A stretch of 45,490 nt of DNA from CAZGVW01 sp964529265 (GTDB lineage: Bacteria; Planctomycetota; Phycisphaerae; Phycisphaerales; UBA1924), in assembly GCA_964529265.1 (NCBI GenBank), contig CAZGVW010000001.1, positions 1 through 45,490 of the forward strand, given 5' to 3'. Made by a program: the position numbers and the translations under genes. This document shows positions 33,836 to 41,227 of the stretch, piece by piece. Under the pieces are notes generated by a model, which worked only from the letters and a program-made list of their open reading frames with translations, was not told the DNA's origin and searched no databases. Position 1 is the stretch's first letter. Each line of letters begins with the position of its first letter.

Positions 33836-34636
33836 ATGAAGACTGTTCTTTTGGGCCTTGCGGCAGCGTCAGCCGGCCTGTTGGCCGGAACCGCATCAGC
33901 GGGAGCGATTACGTTCTTCGGTGAGGATCTTCACAACAGCGACACGATGCCGCTTCCCGTGGCGTCGCGTGTGAACTCCACCAACGCCTCGAACCAGTTC
34001 CGCAGCATGCTGATGGACGAGCACATCGTCTCGTTCGAGCCGGGTGAGGGCTTCGTGGCCAACCCCACGTTCGTTCCCGGTCCAATGCCCGGCGATGTCG
34101 GCGTGAACCCGAATGTGGCCTTCCCGAACGGCGTGAACGCCAGCATCACCGGCGGCATCGTCCGCTTCCAGGCGGCTGGCACCGCTGGCCCTCCGGCCCC
34201 GTTTGGTCCTGAAGGTCGGTACCCCACGACCGGCGTGCATTACCTCTCTGCCAACACGCAGAACCTGGTTCTGACGTTCGATTCCCCGCAGGTGGCCTTC
34301 GGCTTCTGGGGCGTCGATGTTGGCGACTTCGGCGGCACGCTGACGCTCACGCTCGCCGGCGGCGGTCTGATGCCCATCAACATTTCGCCGAACAGCTCCG
34401 GCGGCGCGGCTTCCGGCTCCGTTCTGTTCTGGGGTGTGATCGCCGCGGATAACCCCTTCACCGGCGTCATGTTCAGCAACAACACCGGCTCGGACATCTT
34501 CGCGTTCGACGATTTCACGATCGGCGATCTCGAGATGCTCGTCATGATCCCGTTGCCGACCGCCATGAACCTCGGACTCGCGGGCTTCGTTGGTCTCGGC
34601 GGCCTCGCGGCCACGCGACGCGTCCGTCGCGCTTGA
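33836..34636 (+). CDS. PEP-CTERM-like exported protein
   Basis: This 266-residue protein is predicted to be exported and sorted at the envelope. The ATG at 33836 has GAAGGAGA about eight bases upstream. The signal peptide is VLLGLAAASAGLLAGTASAGA. The middle is a beta-rich domain of the kind common in PEP-CTERM proteins (LVLTFDSPQVAFGFWGVDVGDFGGTLTLTLAGGG, then FDDFTIGDLEML). The tail MIPLPTAMNLGLAGFVGLGGLAATRRVRRA has a PLP-type variant of the PEP motif, a hydrophobic helix and a basic end. That layout is the exosortase sorting signal. The exosortase itself is not in the window. A strong terminator follows. Confidence 0.8.
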   Translation: MKTVLLGLAAASAGLLAGTASAGAITFFGEDLHNSDTMPLPVASRVNSTNASNQFRSMLMDEHIVSFEPGEGFVANPTFVPGPMPGDVGVNPNVAFPNGVNASITGGIVRFQAAGTAGPPAPFGPEGRYPTTGVHYLSANTQNLVLTFDSPQVAFGFWGVDVGDFGGTLTLTLAGGGLMPINISPNSSGGAASGSVLFWGVIAADNPFTGVMFSNNTGSDIFAFDDFTIGDLEMLVMIPLPTAMNLGLAGFVGLGGLAATRRVRRA

Positions 34637-34684
34637 TTCGAGAGCCAGGACAGCCTTCAATCACACATCCTGTGGATCCTCCCG

Positions 34685-34709
34685 ACGCCCCCGGCTTCGC
34701 CGGGGGCGT
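34685..34709. terminator. Rho-independent-type hairpin between convergent genes
   Basis: ACGCCCCCGGC (34685-34695) pairs with GCCGGGGGCGT (34699-34709) around a three-base TTC loop, giving an 11-pair GC-rich stem. TTGTCATT follows on the plus strand and TCGGGAGG on the other. It lies between the end of the PEP-CTERM-like gene and the end of the convergent amidohydrolase gene, so it probably stops both. Confidence 0.75.
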
Positions 34710-34735
34710 TGTCATTCGGCGCTGAAACGCGCCGA

Positions 34736-36451
34736 TCAGCGCCGCTCGAAGACGACCTCGCCGCCGACCGAGGTCAGCACCGGCACGGTCTGACCGATCT
34801 GATCGCTCGGCACGCTGAGCACGTCCCGATCCAGCACGACGAAGTCCGCATCGAACCCCTGCCGGATCATCCCGCCCTTGGAAGCGCACAGCAGCGCCTT
34901 GGCCGACCCAACCGTGTACGCCCGCAGCGCCTCCTCGATCGTGATCGATTGCTCGGGCACAAATGTCCGCCCATCCAGCGTCCGGGCCGTCACCGCCGCC
35001 TCCATGCCGAGGAACGGGTTCACCGAAACCACCGGCCAGTCGCTCCCGAACGCCACCGTCACGCCCGCGTCCAGCAGGTCCCTGAACGCATACGAAGTCC
35101 GCACGCGTTCCGCGCCCAGCCGCTGCTCGGCATACCTCCCGTCATCCGCCTTGTGCAGGGGCTGCATCGACGCGACGACCTTCAGGCTCGCGAACCGGTC
35201 GATGTCGCCCGGCCGCAGGTGCTGGGCGTGCTCCACGCGCGGCTGAAGCCGCATCCGCATGAGCGTCGGGAGTTCCGTGTACAGCGTGAGCAGTTCCGCG
35301 TTGGCCCGGTCGCCGATCGCGTGAATCGCGGGCTGGAATCGATCCACCGCCGCCGCGAACACCAGTTTCCGCAGTTCGCCGCTCCCCGCCATGGCCAGCG
35401 GCAGCCCCGCGTTCTCGGGGTCGTTCGGATCGTCGAGGAAGGGCTCGAACATCCATGCCGTGCGCGATCCGAGCGATCCATCCATGAACCCCTTGATCCC
35501 GATGACCTCCACGCGCGGGCTCGGGTTCCGGCTCCGGACCATCCACCTCAGCGTCGATCGCCAGGACTTGTAGTCGGGTCCATCGTGCGAGATCGAAACG
35601 TGGCACCGCAGCGTAAGTTCGCCCGCCTCATCGAGCGGAACCAGCGCCTGCTCAACCGTCGCCTGCGTCTCGATTGCCCCCACGCGCGTCACGCCCACGC
35701 TGTTTGCTTCGCGCATCGCCGCCTTGAGCCGCTGCCTCAGCGTCTCGGCGTTGTCCGCCGGCGCATGCTGCATCACGAGGCCCATCGCGCCCTCGAAGAG
35801 CCGCCCGTCCGGCGCCCCATCCGAATCACGCCCGATGCACCCACCCGCGGGGTCTTCCGGCCCGTCCTTGGTCACGGCCCCCGCCTCAAGAGCCTTCCGG
35901 CTCGCGATCAGGCTGTGCCCATCCATGCGCATGAGCGCGACCGGCCGCCCGCCCGCCGCGGCGTCGAGTTCATCCGCAGTGGGGGGGCGCTGGTCAGGCC
36001 AGCTCTCCGCCGACCATCCCCGACCAAGCACCCAGTCCCCTTCGCCGAGTTTCGAAGCGGCCGTCCGAACGAGTTCGAGCAGTTCCTCGCGGCTGGCCGC
36101 CGGGCGCAGGTCCAGTTGCGCCAGATGCCGCGCCGCGTTGGCCAGGTGCGCGTGCGAATCGATGATCCCCGGAATCACACGGCGACCCTGCGCATCGATG
36201 GCCCGCGTGCCCTCACCCCGGAAGGGCGCCACATCCTCCTCCGTCCCGACGGCGATGAACTCGCCGTCTCGCACAGCAAACGCCGTCGCCTCGGCCCGCG
36301 TCGAATCGCCGGTCCACACCCGCGCGTTCGTGACGATGAGTGATGCGGGCGTGAGCGCCGCCGGCTCTTCCTGCTGGGCAACGGCGGGCGTCGCGGCGGC
36401 GAGAATGCACGTGGCGAGGCCGGCTGCAGCGGCCCTGAGCGTCGTGAGCAT
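34736..36451 (-). CDS. Exported amidohydrolase (Amidohydro_3, YtcJ-like)
   Basis: This is a metal-dependent hydrolase of the amidohydrolase superfamily, 571 residues. It starts with a signal peptide (LRAAAAGLATCILAAATPAVA-QQ), so it is predicted to be periplasmic. Metal-site motifs are in order: GIIDSHAHL (HxH), GIKGFMDGSLGSRTAWM with the Lys position, HAIGDRAN, VEHAQHL and VAFGSDWPV. The N-terminal beta strand ASLIVTNARVWTGD and C-terminal GMIRQGFDADFVVLDRD form the composite small beta domain of the family. Substrates of YtcJ-like enzymes are diverse, and none can be named here. It is 50 bases downstream of the PIN-TRAM gene start side and read from its own start. Confidence 0.88.
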   Translation of the reverse strand: MLTTLRAAAAGLATCILAAATPAVAQQEEPAALTPASLIVTNARVWTGDSTRAEATAFAVRDGEFIAVGTEEDVAPFRGEGTRAIDAQGRRVIPGIIDSHAHLANAARHLAQLDLRPAASREELLELVRTAASKLGEGDWVLGRGWSAESWPDQRPPTADELDAAAGGRPVALMRMDGHSLIASRKALEAGAVTKDGPEDPAGGCIGRDSDGAPDGRLFEGAMGLVMQHAPADNAETLRQRLKAAMREANSVGVTRVGAIETQATVEQALVPLDEAGELTLRCHVSISHDGPDYKSWRSTLRWMVRSRNPSPRVEVIGIKGFMDGSLGSRTAWMFEPFLDDPNDPENAGLPLAMAGSGELRKLVFAAAVDRFQPAIHAIGDRANAELLTLYTELPTLMRMRLQPRVEHAQHLRPGDIDRFASLKVVASMQPLHKADDGRYAEQRLGAERVRTSYAFRDLLDAGVTVAFGSDWPVVSVNPFLGMEAAVTARTLDGRTFVPEQSITIEEALRAYTVGSAKALLCASKGGMIRQGFDADFVVLDRDVLSVPSDQIGQTVPVLTSVGGEVVFERR

Positions 36452-36501
36452 GAGTCCTCCCTGGAAAGGCTGGTGGTGGGGGTGGCGCGGTTCCGCGGGG
36501 T

Positions 36502-37845
36502 TCAGCCGCGGCGCGGATTCCGCACCGCCGCCCGCTTGCGGTCAAACTTCTTCGGCCCGATCGGGCCGGAGGCTTTGAGCCCATCCTCGGGTTCGCCGCC
36601 GAGGTCCTCCGTCGCATGCGCGGCCGCGGCTGTCTGACCGCTCAAGTCGCCGGTTGGATCCGAATGCGGGCTCCGGGCCGCGGATGAGTCCGCCGCAGGC
36701 CCTTCCGGCGTCGCGCGGTCCATGGGCGGCGAGACCCCAACCCGCCCGAAGATGAGCCGGCCGGCGCTCGTCTGCATCGAACTCGTGACCGTCAGCGTCA
36801 CGTCCTCTCCCACCGCATGAGCGCCGTCTTCGGCGACCACCATCGTGCCGTCGTCGAGGTAGCCCACGCCCTGGCCCGGCTGCTCGCCGCGCTTGATGAG
36901 CCGCAGCGACAGCGCCTCGCCCGGAATCACCAGCGGCTTGAGGCTGTTGGCGACGTCGTTCATGTTGATCACGGCCACGCCGTGAATGGCCGCGACGCGC
37001 TTGAGCCCGAGGTCGTTCGTCACGATGACGCCGGGAGTCCGCCGCGCCAGATCGACGAGCATCTGATCAACGCTCTTCCCCGGCGTCGGCGTCTCGTCGA
37101 TCGTGACATCGAGCAGGGGCGATCGTTGCAGCCGCGTCACCATGTCGAGCCCGCGCCGCCCTCGCGCCCGCTTCAACCGGTCGCTCGAGTCGGAAAGCGC
37201 CTGCAGTTCGCCGATCACGAATCTCGGAATGATGATCGGCGCCTGCACCAGCCCGGATTCGGCCATTTCGAGCACGCGCCCGTCGATCAGCGCCGAAGTG
37301 TCCTGGATGAGGGGCTTCACGCCGCGGATCTGCTTCGCGAACTCGACGTATGGAATGATGAGCCGGAAATCGTCCTGCGTCTGGAGCACGATGGAGACCG
37401 CAAGGTAGCACAGCGCAATCCCCACCAGCACCTTGATCGTGCTGATCACCGGGTTGCCCTGCACCTCGTAGATGACCGCGAGCGCATCGATGATGAGCCC
37501 CACCGCCGCCGCCGCGACCACGCCCGCGATGAGCCCCAGGAACACACCGGAAATCGTCGAGAGCCGCTTGTGCGGCGTCATCATGTCCACCGCGATCACG
37601 CCGGCCGCCAGAACGAACGCGAAGAGCAGCACGTACGGCCAGCCCGTGATCAGTTGAAACTCCCACCTGGATGGATCGCGCCTGTCGCCTCCTCCGCCTG
37701 GATCGGGCGCAATGTCCACCACGTAGAACGTGATGACCGCCACCACCAGCGTGACCAAAATGATCCGGAGCAGCCGGAGGGCGGTCGCCTTGCCCTCCGA
37801 GCGGGGCTCCCCGGGAACGGCCGGTCTCGCAGTGTCGGCGGACAT
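36502..37845 (-). CDS. Membrane-anchored PIN-TRAM domain protein (YacL-like)
   Basis: This 447-residue protein has about four N-terminal transmembrane helices (LLRIILVTLVVAVITFYVVDIA, WPYVLLFAFVLAAGVIAVDMM, ISGVFLGLIAGVVAAAAVGLIIDAL, IKVLVGIALCYLAVSIVL). A cytoplasmic PIN nuclease domain follows (IQDTSALIDGRVLEM, VIGELQAL, SVDQMLVDLA, VIVTNDLGLKRVA) with the four acidic residues present. A TRAM RNA-binding domain comes next (GEALSLRLIKRGEQPGQGVGYLDDGTMVVAEDG to SAGRLIFGR). The layout is that of Bacillus YacL. A disordered, basic tail of about 100 residues is extra. RNA cleavage or handling at the membrane is inferred. Confidence 0.88.
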   Translation of the reverse strand: MSADTARPAVPGEPRSEGKATALRLLRIILVTLVVAVITFYVVDIAPDPGGGGDRRDPSRWEFQLITGWPYVLLFAFVLAAGVIAVDMMTPHKRLSTISGVFLGLIAGVVAAAAVGLIIDALAVIYEVQGNPVISTIKVLVGIALCYLAVSIVLQTQDDFRLIIPYVEFAKQIRGVKPLIQDTSALIDGRVLEMAESGLVQAPIIIPRFVIGELQALSDSSDRLKRARGRRGLDMVTRLQRSPLLDVTIDETPTPGKSVDQMLVDLARRTPGVIVTNDLGLKRVAAIHGVAVINMNDVANSLKPLVIPGEALSLRLIKRGEQPGQGVGYLDDGTMVVAEDGAHAVGEDVTLTVTSSMQTSAGRLIFGRVGVSPPMDRATPEGPAADSSAARSPHSDPTGDLSGQTAAAAHATEDLGGEPEDGLKASGPIGPKKFDRKRAAVRNPRRG

Positions 37846-37926
37846 GCGCGGAGAGTGTACGCCGCGAAACGCAGGCCGGATCCCCGCGCCTTGTGCGCTT
37901 CACCGCCGGCCGCCTACACTCCCCGC

Positions 37927-38064
37927 TCCCGACGCCTCGGGATTGGCGGCCGGGCCCGGTGCGCGGGTGGCCCGTGAACCTGGTCAGGGCTTGACCGCAG
38001 CAGCCATAAGCGGCCGTCATCCGGCGCCGCCGGTGTCCTGGCCGTCAATCGCGAGGCGTCGGGA
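37927..38064 (+). ncRNA. ffs: Signal recognition particle RNA (small bacterial type)
   Basis: This is the RNA scaffold of the signal recognition particle, which binds Ffh and the receptor FtsY. The conserved domain IV strand GTGAACCTGGTCAGG (37973-37987) and its partner CAGCAGCCATAAG (37998-38010) are both present. The ends form a long closing helix: 37927-37939 pairs perfectly with 38052-38064, and 37941-37951 pairs with 38040-38050 with one wobble. The apical part reads GGCTTGACC instead of the common CCGGAAGG, so the usual GGAA tetraloop is missing. It lies 25 bases before dnaX, a neighbour it has in many bacteria. The exact ends are set by pairing and are approximate. Confidence 0.88.
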
Positions 38065-38089
38065 TCACGTGTTTGCGCCCGAGCCTCCC

Positions 38090-39259
38090 ATGACATACAC
38101 CGTCCTCGCACGCCGATACCGCTCGCAGGACTTCGACGAAGTCGTCGGACAGGCGCCCATCGCGCGCACGCTCAAGGCCTCCATCGAGCAGGACCGAACC
38201 GCCCACGCCTACCTCTTCGTCGGCGCCCGCGGTGTCGGCAAGACCACCATGGCCCGCCTCTTCGCCAAGGCCCTCGCCGGCGGCTCGCCCGAGGTCGATC
38301 GCGCGATCATGACCGGCCAGGACACCGACGTCATCGAGATCGACGCCGCGTCCAACTCCAAAGTCGAGGAGACGCGCGAACTCATCGCCAACGCCGTCTA
38401 CCGCCCCCTCCGCGGCGGCTTCAAGATCTACATCATCGACGAAGTCCACATGCTCTCCGCGGCGTCCTTCAACGCCCTCCTCAAGACCATGGAGGAGCCG
38501 CCCGAGCACGTGAAGTTCATCCTCTGCACCACCGAGGCACACAAGGTCCCCGCCACCATCCAGTCCCGCTGCCAGCGCTTCGATTTCCGCAACATCCCCA
38601 CCGCTCAGATCGCCGAGCACCTCGCCGACGTCATCAAGAAAGAGGGCATGAAGGCCGAGGACGACCTCGTCCACATGGTCGCCCGCATGGGCGCCGGCTC
38701 CATGCGCGACGCCCTCTCCATCCTCGATCGCCTCATGGCCGCGGGCGAGAAGAAACTCACCGTCCGCCTCATCGAAGAACTCCTCGGCCTCCCCGACCGC
38801 CAGGTCATCGCCGATCTCATCACGGCCCTCGCCGATGGCGACGCCGCGGCCGCCCTCGCCAGGACCGATGCCCTCCTCGCCCGCGGCGTGGCGTTCGATC
38901 AGCTCTTCGAGACCCTCCTCGAATCCCTCCGCGACCTCATGGTCCTGAGCGCCGCCGGCCCCGAGAGCGAACTCGTCGAACTCGCCGGCGAATCGCGCCG
39001 CCGCATGGTCGAACTTGCCGAGCGCTTCGACGCCCAGGGCCTCGTCCACATGATCGCGCTCTGCGAAAACGCCCAGCGCTGGTGCAAGAGCAGCGGCACG
39101 CCTCGCGCCCTCCTCGATGCCCTCATCGTGCGCCTCGCGATGAGCGAGAAACTCGCCGATGTCGCCGCCCTCCTCGCCGGCGGCGCACGATCGCAATCCG
39201 TCGAAGCCAAGCCGGCGCGCGCGGGCTCCTCGCGCGGAAGCCCCTCAAAAAAAGCCTGA
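38090..39259 (+). CDS. dnaX: DNA polymerase III clamp-loader subunit, short (gamma) product
   Basis: This is the AAA+ motor subunit of the clamp loader that puts the sliding clamp on DNA. The ATG at 38090 opens MTYTVLARRYRSQDFDEVVGQ, the family N-terminus. Walker A is GARGVGKTTMARLFAKAL, Walker B DEVHMLSAASFNALLKTMEEPP, and the arginine finger is in the SRC motif of TIQSRCQRF. The zero-frame product is 389 residues and stops at TGA 39257-39259, just after the slippery run. The four-cysteine zinc module that normally follows Walker A is absent: ALAGGSPEVDRAIMTGQDTD stands in its place. No strong ribosome binding site is seen. The next frame supplies the tau extension. Confidence 0.93.
   Translation: MTYTVLARRYRSQDFDEVVGQAPIARTLKASIEQDRTAHAYLFVGARGVGKTTMARLFAKALAGGSPEVDRAIMTGQDTDVIEIDAASNSKVEETRELIANAVYRPLRGGFKIYIIDEVHMLSAASFNALLKTMEEPPEHVKFILCTTEAHKVPATIQSRCQRFDFRNIPTAQIAEHLADVIKKEGMKAEDDLVHMVARMGAGSMRDALSILDRLMAAGEKKLTVRLIEELLGLPDRQVIADLITALADGDAAAALARTDALLARGVAFDQLFETLLESLRDLMVLSAAGPESELVELAGESRRRMVELAERFDAQGLVHMIALCENAQRWCKSSGTPRALLDALIVRLAMSEKLADVAALLAGGARSQSVEAKPARAGSSRGSPSKKA
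39247..39253 (+). promoter_or_regulatory. In-frame -1 slippery heptamer A_AAA_AAA in dnaX
   Basis: The zero frame reads TCA AAA AAA GCC TGA, so the seven A residues fit the X_XXY_YYZ pattern exactly. A zero-frame stop follows four bases later. CGGCGGGC (39260-39267) and GCCCGCCG (39314-39321) are complementary and could form a stem starting six bases after the heptamer, a usual stimulator distance. GGAAG upstream (39230s) could serve as a weak stimulatory Shine-Dalgarno site. Confidence 0.8.
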
Positions 39260-39723
39260 CGGCGGGCGAGGGCGCCGCGACCGCGCTCGCATCACGGGCT
39301 GAGTCCCCTGCGAGCCCGCCGCACAGGCCCCAGCCCGCCGCAATACCCACCTCCGCGAGCGACGCCGGCGATCTCATCTCCCGCGCCCGCGCCCACGCCA
39401 CCACCGCCGCCCAGCGCACCCTTCTCGACTTTGTGTCCCTCCGCGACCTTTCAGACGACCGCGCCCTCGTCGCCGTCGAGACCCCCGCCCAGGCCGATTA
39501 CGTCCGCGCCCAGTCGGAGAAACTCGCCCGCCTCTTCCGCGAAGCCCTCGGTCGCCCAGTGCGCATCGAAATCGCCGCCACCGCGCCCGAAAGCCCCGCC
39601 GCGCGAGCCCCAACCACCTCAGAATCCGATCGCGCCGCCCTCGAACACCCCCTCGTCCGCAAGGCGATGGATCTCTTCGACGCCGGCGTCCTCGCCATCG
39701 AGCGCGAAGGGAGCGCTGACTAA
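39253..39723 (+). CDS. dnaX: DnaX tau-specific C-terminal extension in the -1 frame
   Basis: Read in the -1 frame from the slippery run, translation continues KK-SLTAGEGAATALASR for 156 residues to TAA at 39721-39723. Together with residues 1-388 this gives a tau of about 544 residues. After a Pro/Ala-rich linker comes a folded-looking domain (ISRARAHATTAAQRTLLDFVSLRDLSDDRALVAVETPAQADYVRAQSEKLARLFREALGRPVRIEIA) similar in pattern to the C-terminal part of DnaX proteins. The end HPLVRKAMDLFDAGVLAIER is also typical. No independent start with a ribosome binding site is visible, so it is read as part of dnaX and not a separate gene. In E. coli the tau part contacts polymerase and helicase. Confidence 0.8.
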   Translation, partial: SLTAGEGAATALASRAESPASPPHRPQPAAIPTSASDAGDLISRARAHATTAAQRTLLDFVSLRDLSDDRALVAVETPAQADYVRAQSEKLARLFREALGRPVRIEIAATAPESPAARAPTTSESDRAALEHPLVRKAMDLFDAGVLAIEREGSAD

Positions 39724-40092
39724 GTGCTCGACCAGTTCAAAGCCATGGGCGCGCTCGCCGGCCTTCTCAAGAACAAGGAGCGCATGCAGGCCGTCGCCGA
39801 TCGCGTCAAGCGCAACCTCGACGACGCCCGCGTCGTCGGCCAGGCCGGCGGCGGCGTCGTTCGCGTCACGATGACCGGCCGCGCCACCGTCATCTCCGTC
39901 GAGATCGCCACCGCACTTCTCGCCGGCGCCGGATCAGACCCCGCCGCGCACGAGCAACTTCAATCCCTCCTCGTCGAGGCCTCCAACGACGCCTTCCACC
40001 TCGCCCAGACCGTCATGCGCAAGGAAGCCTCCGCCGCCGCAAGGGAACTCGGCCTCCCCGAGATCCCCGGCCTCGAATCCATGCTCGGTTGA
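39724..40092 (+). CDS. ebfC: YbaB/EbfC nucleoid-associated protein
   Basis: This is a small dimeric DNA-binding protein of the YbaB/EbfC family, 122 residues. It opens MLDQFKAMGALAGLLKNKERMQ and has the family core VVGQAGGGVVRVTMTGRATVISVEI and the end ELGLPEIPGLESMLG. The gene commonly follows dnaX. Here its GTG start is the base after the tau stop (TAA 39721-39723), with AAGGGAG about ten bases upstream. Ribosomes finishing tau are thus placed to restart on it. It ends 18 bases before the convergent glycosyltransferase gene, without a visible terminator. Confidence 0.88.
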   Translation: MLDQFKAMGALAGLLKNKERMQAVADRVKRNLDDARVVGQAGGGVVRVTMTGRATVISVEIATALLAGAGSDPAAHEQLQSLLVEASNDAFHLAQTVMRKEASAAARELGLPEIPGLESMLG

Positions 40093-40110
40093 CGCCCGCT
40101 CCGCCGCCGC

Positions 40111-41220
40111 TCACGCCGCGGCCGCCCGCGCCCCTTGCCCCCCATCCCCATCGAACGACCACGCCCACGCCACTGGCTCGCCCCGCGCCGCCCGATGCTC
40201 CCACGCATCCATCATCGGTCCCGGTGAGAGCGTCCCGATCACGAGCGTCTCGGCCGAGCGAGCATCCGCCACGATCTCCCTCCCCATCTCGCGCAGCGCC
40301 CTCTCAATCGCCCAGTCGTTCTTCCCACGATCCACGATCGCCACGCGATGCGCCCGCGCCAGCCGCGCATCCATCGCCAACCCGCGCCTTGCCGCGGCAA
40401 GCCCCGTGAACCGGTCAAACTGCTCACGCGTCATCTCCCGCCGCGGCTGATGCTCCAGCCCCGCCAGCGTCTCCCCCAGCCCCGCCGCATACCCCGCCAG
40501 AGCCCGCTCCTTGCGCGCAATCCTCGCATAGCGGAGCACATCCTCGCAGATTCGCTGCCTTCGCTCCTCCTCCGGCGCATACCGCTGCGCAATCCACGCG
40601 TTGTTCCGCACCAGTCGCCGCAGAATCGTGTTCATCCGCCGCCCCTGCGCCGACTTCATATGCGCCACGCGGAATTGCCTGTCGTGTGTCACGCGCCAGC
40701 CCGCCAGCAGAAACTTCGCCGCAAGGTCGTATTCTTCGGCGTAGTAGTGAAATGCGGCGTCATACCCCCCCGCGCGCACGAACGCCTCCCTCCTGATCGC
40801 CACGCCGCACCCGATGAACACCTCCGGCAGTCCCCCCGCCTCGCGCGAGCCATCCGGCAGCACAATCTCTGCGCCGATCGCCGCCACATCCCGCGGCGCC
40901 GCGCGCAGCGCGGCGACGAACCCCGTATCGCGCGGGTGCGAATCGTCATCCAGCATCACGATCCACTCGCCGCAGGCTGCATCCACGCCCGCGTTCCTCG
41001 CCGCCGCGCCTTCGTTCTCCGCGCGGCGCACGAACCGCACCGGCGCTCCACATCCCAGGCGATCCGGCCCGCTCGCCGCCGGCGACGACGCATTGTCCAC
41101 AACGATCACTTCCGCACCGCCCGCCGCCGCCAGCGAAGCCCCATCGAGCCGCCCGATCCCCGCCAGCGTCTCCGCGAGCAGCGCCGGACGGTTCCGCGTC
41201 GGCAGCACGAAGGAAATCAT
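40111..41220 (-). CDS. Family 2 glycosyltransferase with C-terminal extension
   Basis: This is a GT-A-fold glycosyltransferase of 369 residues. It opens MISFVLPTRNRPALLAETLAGI, with VIVVDNAS, NEGAAARNAGVDAACGEWIVMLDDDSHP (the metal-binding DDD triad) and FIGCGVAIRREAFVRAGGYDAAFHYYAEEYDLAAKFL. The last 120 residues are not part of the usual GT2 fold and end in an unassigned domain containing VAIVDRGKNDWAIERALREMGREIVAD. It is seven bases downstream of the HldE-like gene on the same strand and is probably co-transcribed. A role in surface polysaccharide or LPS synthesis is inferred from that neighbour; the sugar is unknown. Confidence 0.85.
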   Translation of the reverse strand: MISFVLPTRNRPALLAETLAGIGRLDGASLAAAGGAEVIVVDNASSPAASGPDRLGCGAPVRFVRRAENEGAAARNAGVDAACGEWIVMLDDDSHPRDTGFVAALRAAPRDVAAIGAEIVLPDGSREAGGLPEVFIGCGVAIRREAFVRAGGYDAAFHYYAEEYDLAAKFLLAGWRVTHDRQFRVAHMKSAQGRRMNTILRRLVRNNAWIAQRYAPEEERRQRICEDVLRYARIARKERALAGYAAGLGETLAGLEHQPRREMTREQFDRFTGLAAARRGLAMDARLARAHRVAIVDRGKNDWAIERALREMGREIVADARSAETLVIGTLSPGPMMDAWEHRAARGEPVAWAWSFDGDGGQGARAAAA

Positions 41221-41227
41221 GTGTGCC

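Noticed and set aside
34709..36343. Long plus-strand open frame opposite the amidohydrolase
   Set aside because: No motifs and Arg/His/Pro-rich; the amidohydrolase on the minus strand has every metal-site motif.
39247..39259. dnaX read as a pseudogene broken by a frameshift
   Set aside because: The shift point coincides with an in-phase A_AAA_AAA heptamer followed at once by a stop, as in E. coli dnaX, and both frames look conserved. A sequencing error in the A-run remains possible.
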